Below are positions 44,040 through 53,440 of a stretch of 64,000 nt of DNA, piece by piece. The translations under genes and the position numbers were made by a program. Position 1 is the stretch's first letter. Each line of letters opens with the position of its first letter. A model generated the notes under the pieces. The model searched no databases and was not told the DNA's origin. It saw only the letters and a program-made list of their open reading frames with translations. Source of the DNA: Desulfothermus sp964427155 (GTDB lineage Bacteria; Desulfobacterota; Desulfovibrionia; Desulfovibrionales; Desulfothermaceae); NCBI GenBank assembly GCA_964427155.1, contig CAYRSC010000004.1, forward strand, positions 1 through 64,000. Reading direction: 5' to 3'.

Positions 44040-47036
44040 TTATCCTCCCCTCTTTATACTCCTCACAGAGGATATCACATTGGAAAAGGCCTCTATCCGC
44101 GTCAACATTCCAGCCACTGCACTGTGTTCATCAAACTCCAAGATAAGATGGGGCTTGTCCTTCATAATATATTTATAAAAATGTTCAATAAAGGAATCTG
44201 CACCACAGCTAAAGTTGGTTATATGAACCCCAAATAGATTTTTCTTCTGTCTTATTAGCTTAGCACATCTGAGTATGCGGGCCCCAATCCCCCAGTACAT
44301 CCTGGGAAAGTCATCCAGGGGAATGGTATCTGTATTTAAAAGGTCCATTGGAATGGCAAGGATACCCCGTTTTGCAAGACGGGAACCAAGGTGCAGATTC
44401 ATCCTGGGGTCATAGAGATTATATGGCCTTCCTGTTACAATCCATATCACCTCTTCTGTGGCTAGCAGAGCTCTCACCCGATTCTTTAATTCCCGCCTGA
44501 AGGCCTGTTGGACCTCAAAGCCAACCTTTGCCGCCCTCTTCACCCTACTGAAGGGAATAGAGAGTCTATCCTTCAAATAATGATGCATATCCGCGGCAAG
44601 ATGAAGAGGGCCATCCTTTAAATAGATGTGGGGAGATATTATCCTCTTCTCTTCCATCTCCAGGGACTGTTTCACCATAAACTGGGAGCCTGCCACCATG
44701 GGACAAAACATGGATTTCTCCCCAGCATGTACAGATGCCATGTTTATTACATTAGGTAAAAAATAAAAATCACACCTCTCCTCTAAAAACCTCACATGAC
44801 CATGGAAGACCTTGAGGGGGAAACACATCTCTGTGGTTACAGACTCAATCCCCTCTTTTACCACCTCTGCAGAGGTTCGGGGGGTGAGATATATGGAAAA
44901 TCCCATCTCCTTCCAGAAGGCACACCAAAGGGGTGCCCATTCCCAGAAATGCAGGGCAAGGGGTATTCCAATGGTGGCTCTACCAGGATGCTCCTCCCTT
45001 TCTCCAGGGACCACCCCCCATTCTTTCAGAAATTTTAAAAAGATCCTCTCCCTTATCTTAAAGATGTCCTCTACTGGCTCTCCCCGAAAACACGTGGTCT
45101 CATACCTGCCACAGTCCCCTCCCCAGATGCTCTTTCTCCCCCCAAAGTCATACACCTTTAGTTTACACTCATTGGTGCAGGAGCTATCTGCCCTGCAGAT
45201 GGTCTCCTTAAAGGATACTTCCTGGGTACACAGGGACCCCAGGTCTCGTTTTCTCGGGGATAGTTCTCCCTTTTCCACAAGCTCTCTTACCAGAAGGGCC
45301 GCACCAAAAGCCCCCATTACCTCCCTATTTGGAGGGGTAATTATCTCCTTATTCAACACCCTTTCAAAGGCCGCCACCACCGCCATATTCAAGGAAGGAC
45401 CTCCCAGAAACATAATCTTCTTTCCAATTGGCCTTTTCCCCACCACCCGGTTGAGGTAATTATGCACAATGGCATAACACAGACCCGCCATAAGGTGAGG
45501 AATCTCCACCCCTTTCTGGGCATATCCCATAATATCTGATTCCATAAATACAGTACACCTCTCAGTGAGGTTTACTGGCTCTGAGGAAGACAGGGCCACC
45601 TCCTGGAATTCTCCCACAATGTTTATCTTAAACTTATTGGCAAGCTCCTGGAGAAAACTGCCTGTTCCTGCGGCACAAACCTTATTCATGTCAAAATCCA
45701 CAGGATAGCCGTCCTGGATACTTATGAACTTAGAATCCTGTCCCCCAATTTCAAAGATGGTATCCACCTCTGGATCCACGCCTAAGGCACCCCTGGCGTG
45801 GGCAGTGATTTCATCAACCACAAGGTCTGCCTCCAGAAAATCTCCTACCACATTCCTCCCAGAGCCGGTGGTGGCCACAGCAAGCACCTCTAATCCTTCA
45901 CCACCTTTTTCAAGCAGGTCCTCCAAAAGATACTTCACCACCTCAATGGGCCTACCCCTGGTGGGGACATAACATTTAAATATGACCTTTCCCTCCTCAT
46001 TTATAAAGGCATATTTGGTGGAAGTAGATCCTATATCTATCCCCAAAAAACCCTTGCATGACTCCCCCACGGAGATGGGCTCAAGCACCGATGGAGTAAA
46101 GGTGGAGAGGGTGAGGGAAAGGGGAGGGGCCTTTGGGTAATCTACGATACCCTTCTTCCCCTTCTCTGCAATCTCCCTTAAACGGGAAAGTTGACCTATT
46201 CCATTGTGTCTCTCTCTGGCACAGATAGCCGCTCCAATAGCCCCAATAGAGGTAAAATGGGAAGGCACTATAAGAGAGGGGTAGTAGGAGCGAAGGGCCC
46301 TTACCTGCAGGGAATTTGCCGCCATTCCCCCAACAAAGACTATGGGATCCTTTAATCTGCTCTTCCCCACAATAGTACTCACAAAATTGGCGGCATTGCC
46401 ATAGTGGAGACCGGCAATTATGTTCTCCAGGGGCTCTCCCTTATTCTGGAGATGTATCATATCTGACTTGGTAAAGACCGTACATCTACACGCCACAGGG
46501 GCTGGGGAGCTACTTTTCATTCCAAGGGAAATAAAGTCCTTCAGGACCCTATCAAGGTCCAGGGAAGAATATTCAAACCCCTCCCCATACATGGCGTTGG
46601 CCAATCTCTCTGCCTGCTGATCTATAAAAGAGCCTGTGCCTGAGGCACAGGGACCATTTAGAGAAAAATTGCAGAGATAAAATTCCCCATTTCTCCACTC
46701 CAGCTCCAGTAGCATTGCGTCCTGTCCACCAATGCTTATTATACTCCTCACCCCTGGTACCACCTTATTTGCCCCCAACACCAGACACACAGTCTCCACC
46801 TCAAATCCCACCCCTATCTCCTTGGCGAGGGATTCAGCATTGGAGCCAGTAAATAGGACCCCTCCAAATCCTTTTTCAGGAAATCTCTTTTGTATCTCCT
46901 CCCATAAGAGGGCCGCCTCTCTCTCCAGAAATCCAAAGTGGCGTATATAAGGTCCTTCAAACACCACATTGAGGTCTTCATCTATAACTGCAGTATTGAT
47001 ACTTACAGAGCCAATGTCCATGCCAAGATAATACAT
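44040..47036 (-). CDS. Tandem BadF/BadG/BcrA/BcrD-type ATPase (CoA activase) with DUF2229
   Basis: A 998-residue protein. ASKHA domain 1 (about 1-270) has GMDIGSVSINTAV, SIGGQDAM, CASGTGSFIDQQ and RCTVFTKSD. Domain 2 (about 330-600) has GIDIGSTSTKYAF, EIGGQDSKF, CAAGTGSFLQEL and RCTVFMESD. The paired cysteines match ligands of the bridging iron-sulfur cluster in activators of 2-hydroxyacyl-CoA dehydratases. A DUF2229 region follows (CTNECKLKVYDFGG, TEMCFPLKVFHGHV). The next gene carries the remaining part. These proteins are widespread in anaerobes and usually of unknown target. No dehydratase gene is adjacent. Confidence 0.88.
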   Translation of the reverse strand: MYYLGMDIGSVSINTAVIDEDLNVVFEGPYIRHFGFLEREAALLWEEIQKRFPEKGFGGVLFTGSNAESLAKEIGVGFEVETVCLVLGANKVVPGVRSIISIGGQDAMLLELEWRNGEFYLCNFSLNGPCASGTGSFIDQQAERLANAMYGEGFEYSSLDLDRVLKDFISLGMKSSSPAPVACRCTVFTKSDMIHLQNKGEPLENIIAGLHYGNAANFVSTIVGKSRLKDPIVFVGGMAANSLQVRALRSYYPSLIVPSHFTSIGAIGAAICARERHNGIGQLSRLREIAEKGKKGIVDYPKAPPLSLTLSTFTPSVLEPISVGESCKGFLGIDIGSTSTKYAFINEEGKVIFKCYVPTRGRPIEVVKYLLEDLLEKGGEGLEVLAVATTGSGRNVVGDFLEADLVVDEITAHARGALGVDPEVDTIFEIGGQDSKFISIQDGYPVDFDMNKVCAAGTGSFLQELANKFKINIVGEFQEVALSSSEPVNLTERCTVFMESDIMGYAQKGVEIPHLMAGLCYAIVHNYLNRVVGKRPIGKKIMFLGGPSLNMAVVAAFERVLNKEIITPPNREVMGAFGAALLVRELVEKGELSPRKRDLGSLCTQEVSFKETICRADSSCTNECKLKVYDFGGRKSIWGGDCGRYETTCFRGEPVEDIFKIRERIFLKFLKEWGVVPGEREEHPGRATIGIPLALHFWEWAPLWCAFWKEMGFSIYLTPRTSAEVVKEGIESVTTEMCFPLKVFHGHVRFLEERCDFYFLPNVINMASVHAGEKSMFCPMVAGSQFMVKQSLEMEEKRIISPHIYLKDGPLHLAADMHHYLKDRLSIPFSRVKRAAKVGFEVQQAFRRELKNRVRALLATEEVIWIVTGRPYNLYDPRMNLHLGSRLAKRGILAIPMDLLNTDTIPLDDFPRMYWGIGARILRCAKLIRQKKNLFGVHITNFSCGADSFIEHFYKYIMKDKPHLILEFDEHSAVAGMLTRIEAFSNVISSVRSIKRGG

Positions 47037-47069
47037 AACGCCTTCTCCATAGCCTTATCCACGTAAAAA

Positions 47070-48695
47070 CTAACTCCTCCTTTTAAAATAATTTATAAGA
47101 CCGTTGGTGGAAGTGTCATGAGAAGATATCTCACCATCCCCCTCCAGTTCCTGGATAATCCCCCTGGCCAATTTCTTACCAAGCTCCACCCCCCACTGGT
47201 CAAAGGAATTTATGTTCCATAGACACCCTTCCACAAATGTCCGGTGTTCATACATGGCAATAAGGGCCCCCAGGGTATAGGGGGTTAGTTCATCTATAAG
47301 GATGGAATTGGAGGGCCTATTACCAGGAAAACTCCTGTGGCGTATGAGAGAGGGAGGGGAGAGGGGCATCTCTTTCTCCACTTCTTCCTCTGTCCTCCCT
47401 TTCATAAGGGCCTCTGTCTGGGCAAAAAAATTGGCCATAAAGAGGAGATGGGTGCGCTCCTCCCCACAGGGAGGTTTAACAAAGCCTATAAAATCACATG
47501 GGATGAGAGAAGTTCCCTGATGGAGGAGCTGGAAAAAGGAGTGCTGACCATCGGTTCCACACCTTCCCCATATAACAGGAGAGGTGGGATAGCCAAGATA
47601 CCTTCCCTCAAGGGAGACCCTTTTCCCATTTGACTCCATTATAAGCTGCTGGAGGTGAAGGGGAAAGAATTCCAGTAGCTGAGAATAAGGGAGGATGGCC
47701 CAAGAAGAGGTACCAAAAAAGTTCCTGTACCAGATAGAGAGTAGGGCCATTATAACTGGGATATTTTCAGACCAGGGGGCATCTCTGAAGTGATTGTCCA
47801 TAAAATGTGCCCCCTTTAGAAGCTCTTTAAAGTTCTCAAATCCTATGGAGAGGGCAATAGAGAGGCCAATAGCAGACCAGAGGGAATATCTTCCCCCCAC
47901 AAAATCCCAGAATTCAAACATATTATCTACTGATATGCCGAAGTCTTCCACCCCTTGCCTGTTGGTAGATACTGCAACAAAATGTCTCTCCACACTCCTC
48001 TCATCCCTAAAATATTCCACCACCCATCTCCTGGCCCTATTTGCATTTTCCATGGTCTCAAGGGTGGTAAAGGACTTGGAAGAGATGATAAATAGAGTAT
48101 CCTCAGGAGTAAGGTCCTTGAGGGTCTCAGATAGATGCACAGGGTCTATGTTTGATACAAAACGCACATCCAGACTTGCACTCTCCAAAAAACCAAGGGC
48201 CCTCACCACCATCTTGGGACCAAGGTCTGAGCCCCCAATGCCTATATTTATCACATGGCGGATCTCTTCTCCCCCATATCCCCTCCATTGGCCACTCCTT
48301 ACCCTCTCTACAAAATCCTCCATCTTATCCAGAACCTGGTGCACATCCTCAATTACATTGTGACCCTCAACCATCAAAGAGGAGCCTGGGGGCATCCTCA
48401 GGGCAACATGCAGTACCCTCCTGCCTTCAGTAACATTTATCTTTTCCCCGGAAAACATCTGCTCTATCTTCTCTTTTAATCTGGCCTCTTCTGCCAGTTC
48501 AAAAAGAAGCTCCAATGTCTTCTCCTGTATCCTGTTTTTGGAATAGTCAAAGAGGATGGGCCCCAGTTTGATGGAAAATTTCTCAAATCTCTGTGGGTCA
48601 AGTGTAAACATCTCCCGCATGTGTAGATGTTTTATTTCCTCATAGTGTCTTGTAAGGGCCTTCACTGCCCTCATCCTGGAAAAGTCCATGCCCAT
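47070..48695 (-). CDS. pgi: Glucose-6-phosphate isomerase
   Basis: Interconverts glucose 6-phosphate and fructose 6-phosphate. Substrate loop INIGIGGSDLGPKMV, SKSFTTLET, GGRYSLWSAIG, the catalytic Glu region GVEDFGIS/MESNGKRV, WGRCGTDGQHSFFQ and NSFDQWGVELGK near the C-terminus. 541 residues, the long bacterial form. Lies between activase-type and DUF1786 genes, all on the minus strand with short gaps. Start may be two codons later. Confidence 0.96.
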   Translation of the reverse strand: MGMDFSRMRAVKALTRHYEEIKHLHMREMFTLDPQRFEKFSIKLGPILFDYSKNRIQEKTLELLFELAEEARLKEKIEQMFSGEKINVTEGRRVLHVALRMPPGSSLMVEGHNVIEDVHQVLDKMEDFVERVRSGQWRGYGGEEIRHVINIGIGGSDLGPKMVVRALGFLESASLDVRFVSNIDPVHLSETLKDLTPEDTLFIISSKSFTTLETMENANRARRWVVEYFRDERSVERHFVAVSTNRQGVEDFGISVDNMFEFWDFVGGRYSLWSAIGLSIALSIGFENFKELLKGAHFMDNHFRDAPWSENIPVIMALLSIWYRNFFGTSSWAILPYSQLLEFFPLHLQQLIMESNGKRVSLEGRYLGYPTSPVIWGRCGTDGQHSFFQLLHQGTSLIPCDFIGFVKPPCGEERTHLLFMANFFAQTEALMKGRTEEEVEKEMPLSPPSLIRHRSFPGNRPSNSILIDELTPYTLGALIAMYEHRTFVEGCLWNINSFDQWGVELGKKLARGIIQELEGDGEISSHDTSTNGLINYFKRRS

Positions 48696-48723
48696 CTCTA
48701 ACCCCCTTTTCTTTAATTATTCC

Positions 48724-49755
48724 TTAACATCTCTTATATCGCCTGACAAATCCCTTTATAAGACCAAGGGCCCCTGTTATCATCATATCTGAGCCTGGAT
48801 ATATGAAATCCACAGGATACCCCAGGAGCATATCCCTCCTTGGTCCAATTACATAGGTCTGGGGAAAATCCCTGGCCTCAGTAGGAGGCCTCTTCCAGGC
48901 ACACCCATGTCCCCTATCTTCAAAAACCTCTTCATGGGATAGTTCCCCCCTCCTAAAGCGTTCCAGGTGTGTCCATAATTTTTCACCACTCAACAGGGAG
49001 GTGTGATGCTCATATATTCCATATACCCTTTCCCTGAATATAAGAAAGGCCACCACGTGGCTATTTCCAACGTTCACCACACATATCCCCTTTGAGTGGG
49101 AGGTCTCCTCCACTTTCTCATCAAACAGGGCCCCCAGGATAGCCGCCCCTCCAGTATCTGCCACAGGCCATCCACCTGTAAGCCTGTGAATGGTGACCAG
49201 TCGAGTGAGATATGGAGGGGGAACCTCATATATAAGATCCCATATATCTCCCCCTGAATCTAAAAATCCCCGCCATATCTCAAACCTGCCCTCCCTATTA
49301 CTCTTTTGAGGATAAAATCCATGATCCTGGGCGGCAACCAGGACCACATGGGGATATTCCAGTCCCACCTGGCCCAAAAATACCCTCCAGAACTCTGGAG
49401 AAAAGTCTGCCAGATATATGGGATAAAATCCAGGCGGAGGGAGCTCTACTATCTCTATACCCATCTCCTTTACCCTCTCCAGGTTGTCCGAAATTGCAAG
49501 GGCAGAGGAGGGATGGGATGCCACCTTTAACCCTGCCCCCATGTGTCGTCTGAGCACCCCCTTAAATCCACCTCCCATGTTCTCCCCGTAGAGATATATG
49601 TTCTGTCCCCTTCTGGTGGCCCTCTCTATCCTCTGGGAGACCATCACAGCAGGAGAGGGCAAGATGAACCTAGGACAATTCTCCACCTCTCTACCTTCAA
49701 TCCAATAAAGGACATCCTGAGTGCCACTTCCAATATCTATAGCCAATGTCCTCAT
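48724..49755 (-). CDS. DUF1786 family protein (ASKHA-like)
   Basis: A 343-residue protein starting MRTLAIDIGSGTQDVL, an actin/hexokinase-type phosphate loop. Further features are AAQDHGFYPQKSNR, ADTGGAAILGAL and NVGNSHVVAFLI, as in DUF1786 proteins, sometimes labelled 'putative pyruvate formate-lyase activating enzyme' without evidence. ATG at 49755 has GGAGG five bases upstream; GTG at 49761 is too close to it. Biochemical role unknown. It is the promoter-proximal gene of a run with pgi and the activase pair, all three having ASKHA-type or sugar-phosphate themes. Confidence 0.75.
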   Translation of the reverse strand: MRTLAIDIGSGTQDVLYWIEGREVENCPRFILPSPAVMVSQRIERATRRGQNIYLYGENMGGGFKGVLRRHMGAGLKVASHPSSALAISDNLERVKEMGIEIVELPPPGFYPIYLADFSPEFWRVFLGQVGLEYPHVVLVAAQDHGFYPQKSNREGRFEIWRGFLDSGGDIWDLIYEVPPPYLTRLVTIHRLTGGWPVADTGGAAILGALFDEKVEETSHSKGICVVNVGNSHVVAFLIFRERVYGIYEHHTSLLSGEKLWTHLERFRRGELSHEEVFEDRGHGCAWKRPPTEARDFPQTYVIGPRRDMLLGYPVDFIYPGSDMMITGALGLIKGFVRRYKRC

Positions 49756-49810
49756 CCTCACCTCCTTTTCCCCTTGACCACAGCATTAATAAGGGTTTAT
49801 AGATTTACCC

Positions 49811-49839
49811 TTGACAAGGGACACGCTTGAAGCTATCAA
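49811..49839 (+). promoter_or_regulatory. Promoter of rplM-rpsI
   Basis: A perfect TTGACA (49811-49816) and TATCAA (49834-49839) separated by 17 bases, about 60 bases before rplM. Expected strength fits ribosomal protein genes. Confidence 0.75.
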
Positions 49840-49858
49840 TATTGCTTCCTGTATGTCC

Positions 49859-49872
49859 AGTGGAAATCCACT
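49859..49872 (+). promoter_or_regulatory. Small leader hairpin before rplM
   Basis: AGTGG and CCACT pair perfectly around AAAT in the transcribed leader, about 28 bases before the rplM start. It could be part of an L13-type autoregulatory leader, but resemblance to a known leader class was not established. Confidence 0.3.
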
Positions 49873-49899
49873 AAATCAACAAAGCGAGGAGCTATAAGC

Positions 49900-50340
49900 A
49901 TGAAGACTTTTAAGACCTTTAGCCTTCCCAAGGAAAAGGCAGATCGCAGATGGTATATAATAGATGCAAAGGACAAGGTACTGGGAAGACTGGCAAGCGA
50001 AATAGCCATTAGACTCAGAGGAAAACACAAGCCAGAGTTCACTCCCCATGTGGATGCAGGGGACTTTATTATTGTGATAAATGCCGAAAAGATAAAGGTC
50101 ACGGGCAGAAAACTCAAAAACAAAAGATATTACTGGCACAGTGGATATCCAGGGGGAATAAAGGAGGTCACCCTGGAGAGGCTCCTTCAGACCCATCCTG
50201 AGCGGGTTATCTATAAGGCAGTAAAGGGGATGCTTCCCAAAAACAGGCTGGCCAGAAAGCAATTGAAAAAATTAAAGATCTATGCAGGAGAGCATCATCC
50301 CCATCAGGCCCAAAAACCTCAACCCCTGGAATTAAATTAA
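49900..50340 (+). CDS. rplM: Ribosomal protein L13
   Basis: 50S subunit assembly protein. Shows RRWYIIDAKDKVLGRLAS, IRLRGKHKPEFTPHVDAGD in pieces, INAEKIKVTG, YYWHSGYPGG and the end YAGEHHPHQAQKP. 146 residues. SD GCGAGGAG. Followed by rpsI after 21 bases, the universal L13-S9 pair. Confidence 0.98.
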   Translation: MKTFKTFSLPKEKADRRWYIIDAKDKVLGRLASEIAIRLRGKHKPEFTPHVDAGDFIIVINAEKIKVTGRKLKNKRYYWHSGYPGGIKEVTLERLLQTHPERVIYKAVKGMLPKNRLARKQLKKLKIYAGEHHPHQAQKPQPLELN

Positions 50341-50361
50341 CTTTAAGGTGGAGTAAGAGAT

Positions 50362-50754
50362 ATGAGTCAAGACTTTTTTTACGGTACAGGAAAAAGGAAA
50401 AGTGCAATAGCAAGGACCAGGCTCTATTATGGCACAGGAAAGATTGAGGTTAATGGGAGGACGGTGGAGGAATATTTCCCAAGAGAGACCCTGAGAATGA
50501 TTATCAATCAACCCTTAAAACTCGTCCACCTGGAGGGAAAGTTTGACATAAAGGTCAATGTCACAGGGGGAGGGATCTCAGGTCAGGCAGAGGCAATTCG
50601 TCATGGAATAAGCCGTGCCCTCCTGGAGTATGACCCTGAACTCAGAAAGACCCTCAAGGCGGCTGGACTCTTGACCAGGGACGCCAGGGTAAAAGAAAGA
50701 AAGAAATACGGTCAGCCAAAGGCAAGAAAGAAATTCCAGTTCTCCAAACGCTAG
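50362..50754 (+). CDS. rpsI: Ribosomal protein S9
   Basis: 30S protein contacting the P-site tRNA. Start FYGTGKRKSAIARTRL, middle VTGGGISGQAEAIRHGISRAL, and the basic tail ending KKFQFSKR, whose last arginine is invariant. 130 residues. A terminator follows. Confidence 0.98.
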   Translation: MSQDFFYGTGKRKSAIARTRLYYGTGKIEVNGRTVEEYFPRETLRMIINQPLKLVHLEGKFDIKVNVTGGGISGQAEAIRHGISRALLEYDPELRKTLKAAGLLTRDARVKERKKYGQPKARKKFQFSKR

Positions 50755-50783
50755 AGCTGGATACATCCTATCCTGAAAGTGAG

Positions 50784-50819
50784 GGGACACCTCCTGGTAA
50801 AGGGGTGTCCCTGATTTTT
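50784..50819 (+). terminator. Intrinsic terminator after rpsI
   Basis: GGGACACC (50784-50791) pairs perfectly with GGTGTCCC (50804-50811) and is followed by TGATTTTT. It starts 29 bases after the rpsI stop, a classical terminator. Confidence 0.85.
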
Positions 50820-50846
50820 GAAAGCATTCCACCATATTACCTCAAG

Positions 50847-52103
50847 ATGAAACATCACCAATCCCCCCATCTTTTATATGCAGATGAAGAGGGACAGGTC
50901 TATGAACATCCTGACTTACTCATGGTGGTGAGGAGGGGAAGGGATTGGGCCCTACCTAGAAAAGACGAGCTCATTCCTCTTCCTCCGGAAAGCACCCTGT
51001 TTTTCCTGCCCGCAAGGCGTGCCATTGGATTTGACCCCCGCTCAGGAAAGATGGTGACCACTCCCTATAGGGCAGTGGCCGCATTTGTGTGTCCCGGCTA
51101 TACTGTGAGTGCCCTATGTGCCTATTTCACAGAAGAAAATGCACCTGCCCTGCCCCTCTTTGCCTATGGGGCCGCTGGATTTATGAAGGGGAGGCTATGG
51201 GTATGTGCTAGAGAGGTGGACAAAGACCAACGACAGGTATTTAGAAATATCTCCAACAAAAAGATAAAAAGAGGGGTGGAGAGGTTATTAAGGCTCTACC
51301 CCAACAACCGCCTTATCTCCCATTTGGCAAAATGTGCCCTCACCTATTGTTGTCCTGCGGCAAGAAATCTGGCTCTGGGAAGATACGAGGCCCCCATTCC
51401 CACCTCAAGACACTGTAATGCAAGGTGCGTGGGATGTATTTCCCTTCAGCCCAAGGATTCTGGATTCCCATCCACTCAGGATAGGATATCTTTTACCCCG
51501 TCTCCCAGGGAGATAGTCCAGCTCATGGGGGAACATGCTAGACAGGAAGGGCGCCCTATCTTTTCCTTTGGACAGGGATGTGAAGGAGAGCCCCTGCTGG
51601 AGTACAGGACCATAGGAGAGGCCATCCACCTCTACCGCAAAGGAGGAGGAAGGGGCACTATAAACATAAATACAAATGGAAGCATATCTTCTGCTGTGGA
51701 ATATTTACATCTCTGTGGGCTTTCCTCCCTCAGGATAAGTATAAATAGTGCAAATCCCGCCCTCTATAAGGCATATTATCGTCCTCAGGGATATGAATTT
51801 TCCCAGGTAAAAGAGACCATGAGGCTTGCAAAGTCCACAGGCCTGTTTGTCTCCATAAACCTCCTTTTCTTTCCAGGTATAACTGATACAGAATCAGAAT
51901 TTGAGTATCTATGTGGACTTATAGAGGAGACACACCTGGACCTTATCCAGCTTCGCAATCTGAATATAGATCCAGAGGTATATCTCAAAATAGCCTCTCC
52001 CCTGGTAAATTCTCCTTCCATGGGGCTTTACAATTTCCTCAGGCGGCTGAAGAAAAATTTTCCCTGGCTCTCCTTTGGATATTTTAATCCCTATCTAGGT
52101 TAG
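50847..52103 (+). CDS. Radical SAM protein of unknown function
   Basis: A 418-residue protein from ATG at 50847. An earlier in-frame start at 50805 lies inside the rpsI terminator hairpin and is rejected. The radical SAM cysteines are in CNARCVGC (CxxxCxxC) at about residue 192, unusually far in. The N-terminal 180 or so residues form an extra domain (LLYADEEGQVYEHPDL, CPGYTVSAL, CCPAARNLALGRYEAP). FGQGCEGEPLLEYRTIGEA resembles the SAM-binding GGE-type motif. The extra domain hints at a peptide or protein substrate, but this is a guess. No good SD. It converges on fliQ with 3 bases between. Confidence 0.82.
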   Translation: MKHHQSPHLLYADEEGQVYEHPDLLMVVRRGRDWALPRKDELIPLPPESTLFFLPARRAIGFDPRSGKMVTTPYRAVAAFVCPGYTVSALCAYFTEENAPALPLFAYGAAGFMKGRLWVCAREVDKDQRQVFRNISNKKIKRGVERLLRLYPNNRLISHLAKCALTYCCPAARNLALGRYEAPIPTSRHCNARCVGCISLQPKDSGFPSTQDRISFTPSPREIVQLMGEHARQEGRPIFSFGQGCEGEPLLEYRTIGEAIHLYRKGGGRGTININTNGSISSAVEYLHLCGLSSLRISINSANPALYKAYYRPQGYEFSQVKETMRLAKSTGLFVSINLLFFPGITDTESEFEYLCGLIEETHLDLIQLRNLNIDPEVYLKIASPLVNSPSMGLYNFLRRLKKNFPWLSFGYFNPYLG

Positions 52104-52106
52104 ACC

Positions 52107-52376
52107 CTACCTTATTATATTGGGTATGTTCTCAATAATGGTCCTGGTAAAGGTAAGCATCTTATCCATAAGCCAGGGGAAACTAAAGAGCAGGGCCAGA
52201 AAGATGGCAAGTATCTTGGGGATAAACGAGAGGGTCATCTCCTGTATCTGGGTGGCCGCCTGGATCACACTTACCACTACCCCTACAATAAGCCCTATCC
52301 CCAGCATTGGTAAAGACAAAAGAAGGGTAAGTTGAATGGCGTTCTTGGCAAATCCAACCACAAAATCTGGTGTCAT
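52107..52376 (-). CDS. fliQ: Flagellar export protein FliQ
   Basis: An 89-residue membrane protein of the flagellar type III export gate with two hydrophobic helices, VGFAKNAIQLTLLLSLPMLGIG in part and the conserved AATQIQEMTLSFIPKI. Last visible gene of the flagellar operon, 16 bases after fliP. fliR and flhB would be expected next but are not here; a plus-strand gene converges instead. Confidence 0.95.
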   Translation of the reverse strand: MTPDFVVGFAKNAIQLTLLLSLPMLGIGLIVGVVVSVIQAATQIQEMTLSFIPKILAIFLALLFSFPWLMDKMLTFTRTIIENIPNIIR

Positions 52377-52392
52377 ATCTTTCTCCTCCCCT

Positions 52393-53175
52393 TCACTTAA
52401 AACTATGTATTAGGCTACCAACCAGCAGGCTCCAGCCATCTACCAGCACAAAGAGGAGTATTTTAAAGGGTAGAGAGATCATAACAGGAGGAAGCATCAT
52501 CATACCCATGGATAGGAGGATGCTGGAGACCACCATATCAATAATGAGAAAAGGAATATAGATCAAAAAACCAATCTCAAATGCGGTTTTCATCTCGCTT
52601 ATCATAAAGGCAGGAATGAGTATATAAGTGGGAACGTCTCTTCTGGTGCGAGGGGCCTTAATGTGTGTAATGGAAAAAAATAGAGATATATCCTTTTCCC
52701 TTGTATTTTTGAATAAAAACTTCCTTAGGGGTATCTCTGCCTCCTTCAGGGCCTGTTTAAACCCTATCTCTTCATTGAGATAGGGTTGAATGGCCCTCTG
52801 GTTTATGGTCTTTCCCACTGGATACATAATCACAAAGGTCATAAAGATGGCCAGACTCACAAGCACCTGATTAGGGGGCATCTGTTGAATACCCATGGCC
52901 TGTCTCAGGAAGGTAAATACTATAACAATCCTGGTAAAGGAGGTAACTGTCAACATTATGGCAGGGGCCACAGAGAGGACCGTGAGGAGAAATAATATCT
53001 CCAATAGTACGGAGATACGTTTGGGGTTGGTGTAACCATCAGGGAGCTGAAGTCTTAACACCGCCTCTTGGGGCGTCTGGGCAAAGGAGGGATGAGCGAT
53101 AAATAGCAACCCGCTAACTATCACTATCAGGAGGAGATACCTTTTGTTTGATAATGGATTCAAAATCCTGGTCAT
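52393..53175 (-). CDS. fliP: Flagellar export protein FliP
   Basis: A 260-residue export gate protein with a cleavable signal (RYLLLIVIVSGLLFIAHPSFAQ). Conserved core: SFTRIVIVFTFLRQAMG, PPNQVLVSLAIFMTF, TYILIPAFMISEMKTAFEIGF and GMMMLPPVMISLPFKILLFV in part. SD GGGAGATGGACC. Overlaps fliO by 62 bases, an unusually long overlap. Confidence 0.97.
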   Translation of the reverse strand: MTRILNPLSNKRYLLLIVIVSGLLFIAHPSFAQTPQEAVLRLQLPDGYTNPKRISVLLEILFLLTVLSVAPAIMLTVTSFTRIVIVFTFLRQAMGIQQMPPNQVLVSLAIFMTFVIMYPVGKTINQRAIQPYLNEEIGFKQALKEAEIPLRKFLFKNTREKDISLFFSITHIKAPRTRRDVPTYILIPAFMISEMKTAFEIGFLIYIPFLIIDMVVSSILLSMGMMMLPPVMISLPFKILLFVLVDGWSLLVGSLIHSFK

Positions 53176-53440
53176 GGTCCATCTCCCATTCCTTGATAAG
53201 GCAAATATTTGACTCTGTTATCCCTATCAAGAGGAGACTATTCAAAAAACGGACCACCACCAGGGACTTTTTGGGACCCAGGCTCATCTGACCCAAAAGT
53301 TTTATGTCCTCATTTTTTAATATCTTCGTTCCCCCTGGCAGATATCTCTTTAATCCATACAGGACAATCACCAGCACTGCCAGGAGGAGAAAGAGGGAGC
53401 CCAGCACCTTTAGGTAGATCAAATATCCCAGATTATCCAA
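53114..53440 (-). CDS. fliO: Flagellar assembly protein FliO
   Basis: A 108-residue protein with one N-terminal membrane helix (about 10-28, LKVLGSLFLLLAVLVIVLYG) and a soluble part IKLLGQMSLGPKKSLVVVRF, characteristic of FliO, which assists FliP assembly. Overlaps fliN by 8 and fliP by 62 bases. Confidence 0.9.
   Translation of the reverse strand: MDNLGYLIYLKVLGSLFLLLAVLVIVLYGLKRYLPGGTKILKNEDIKLLGQMSLGPKKSLVVVRFLNSLLLIGITESNICLIKEWEMDHDQDFESIIKQKVSPPDSDS

Noticed and set aside
50805..50846. Early start of the radical SAM gene
   Set aside because: It lies inside the rpsI terminator hairpin.
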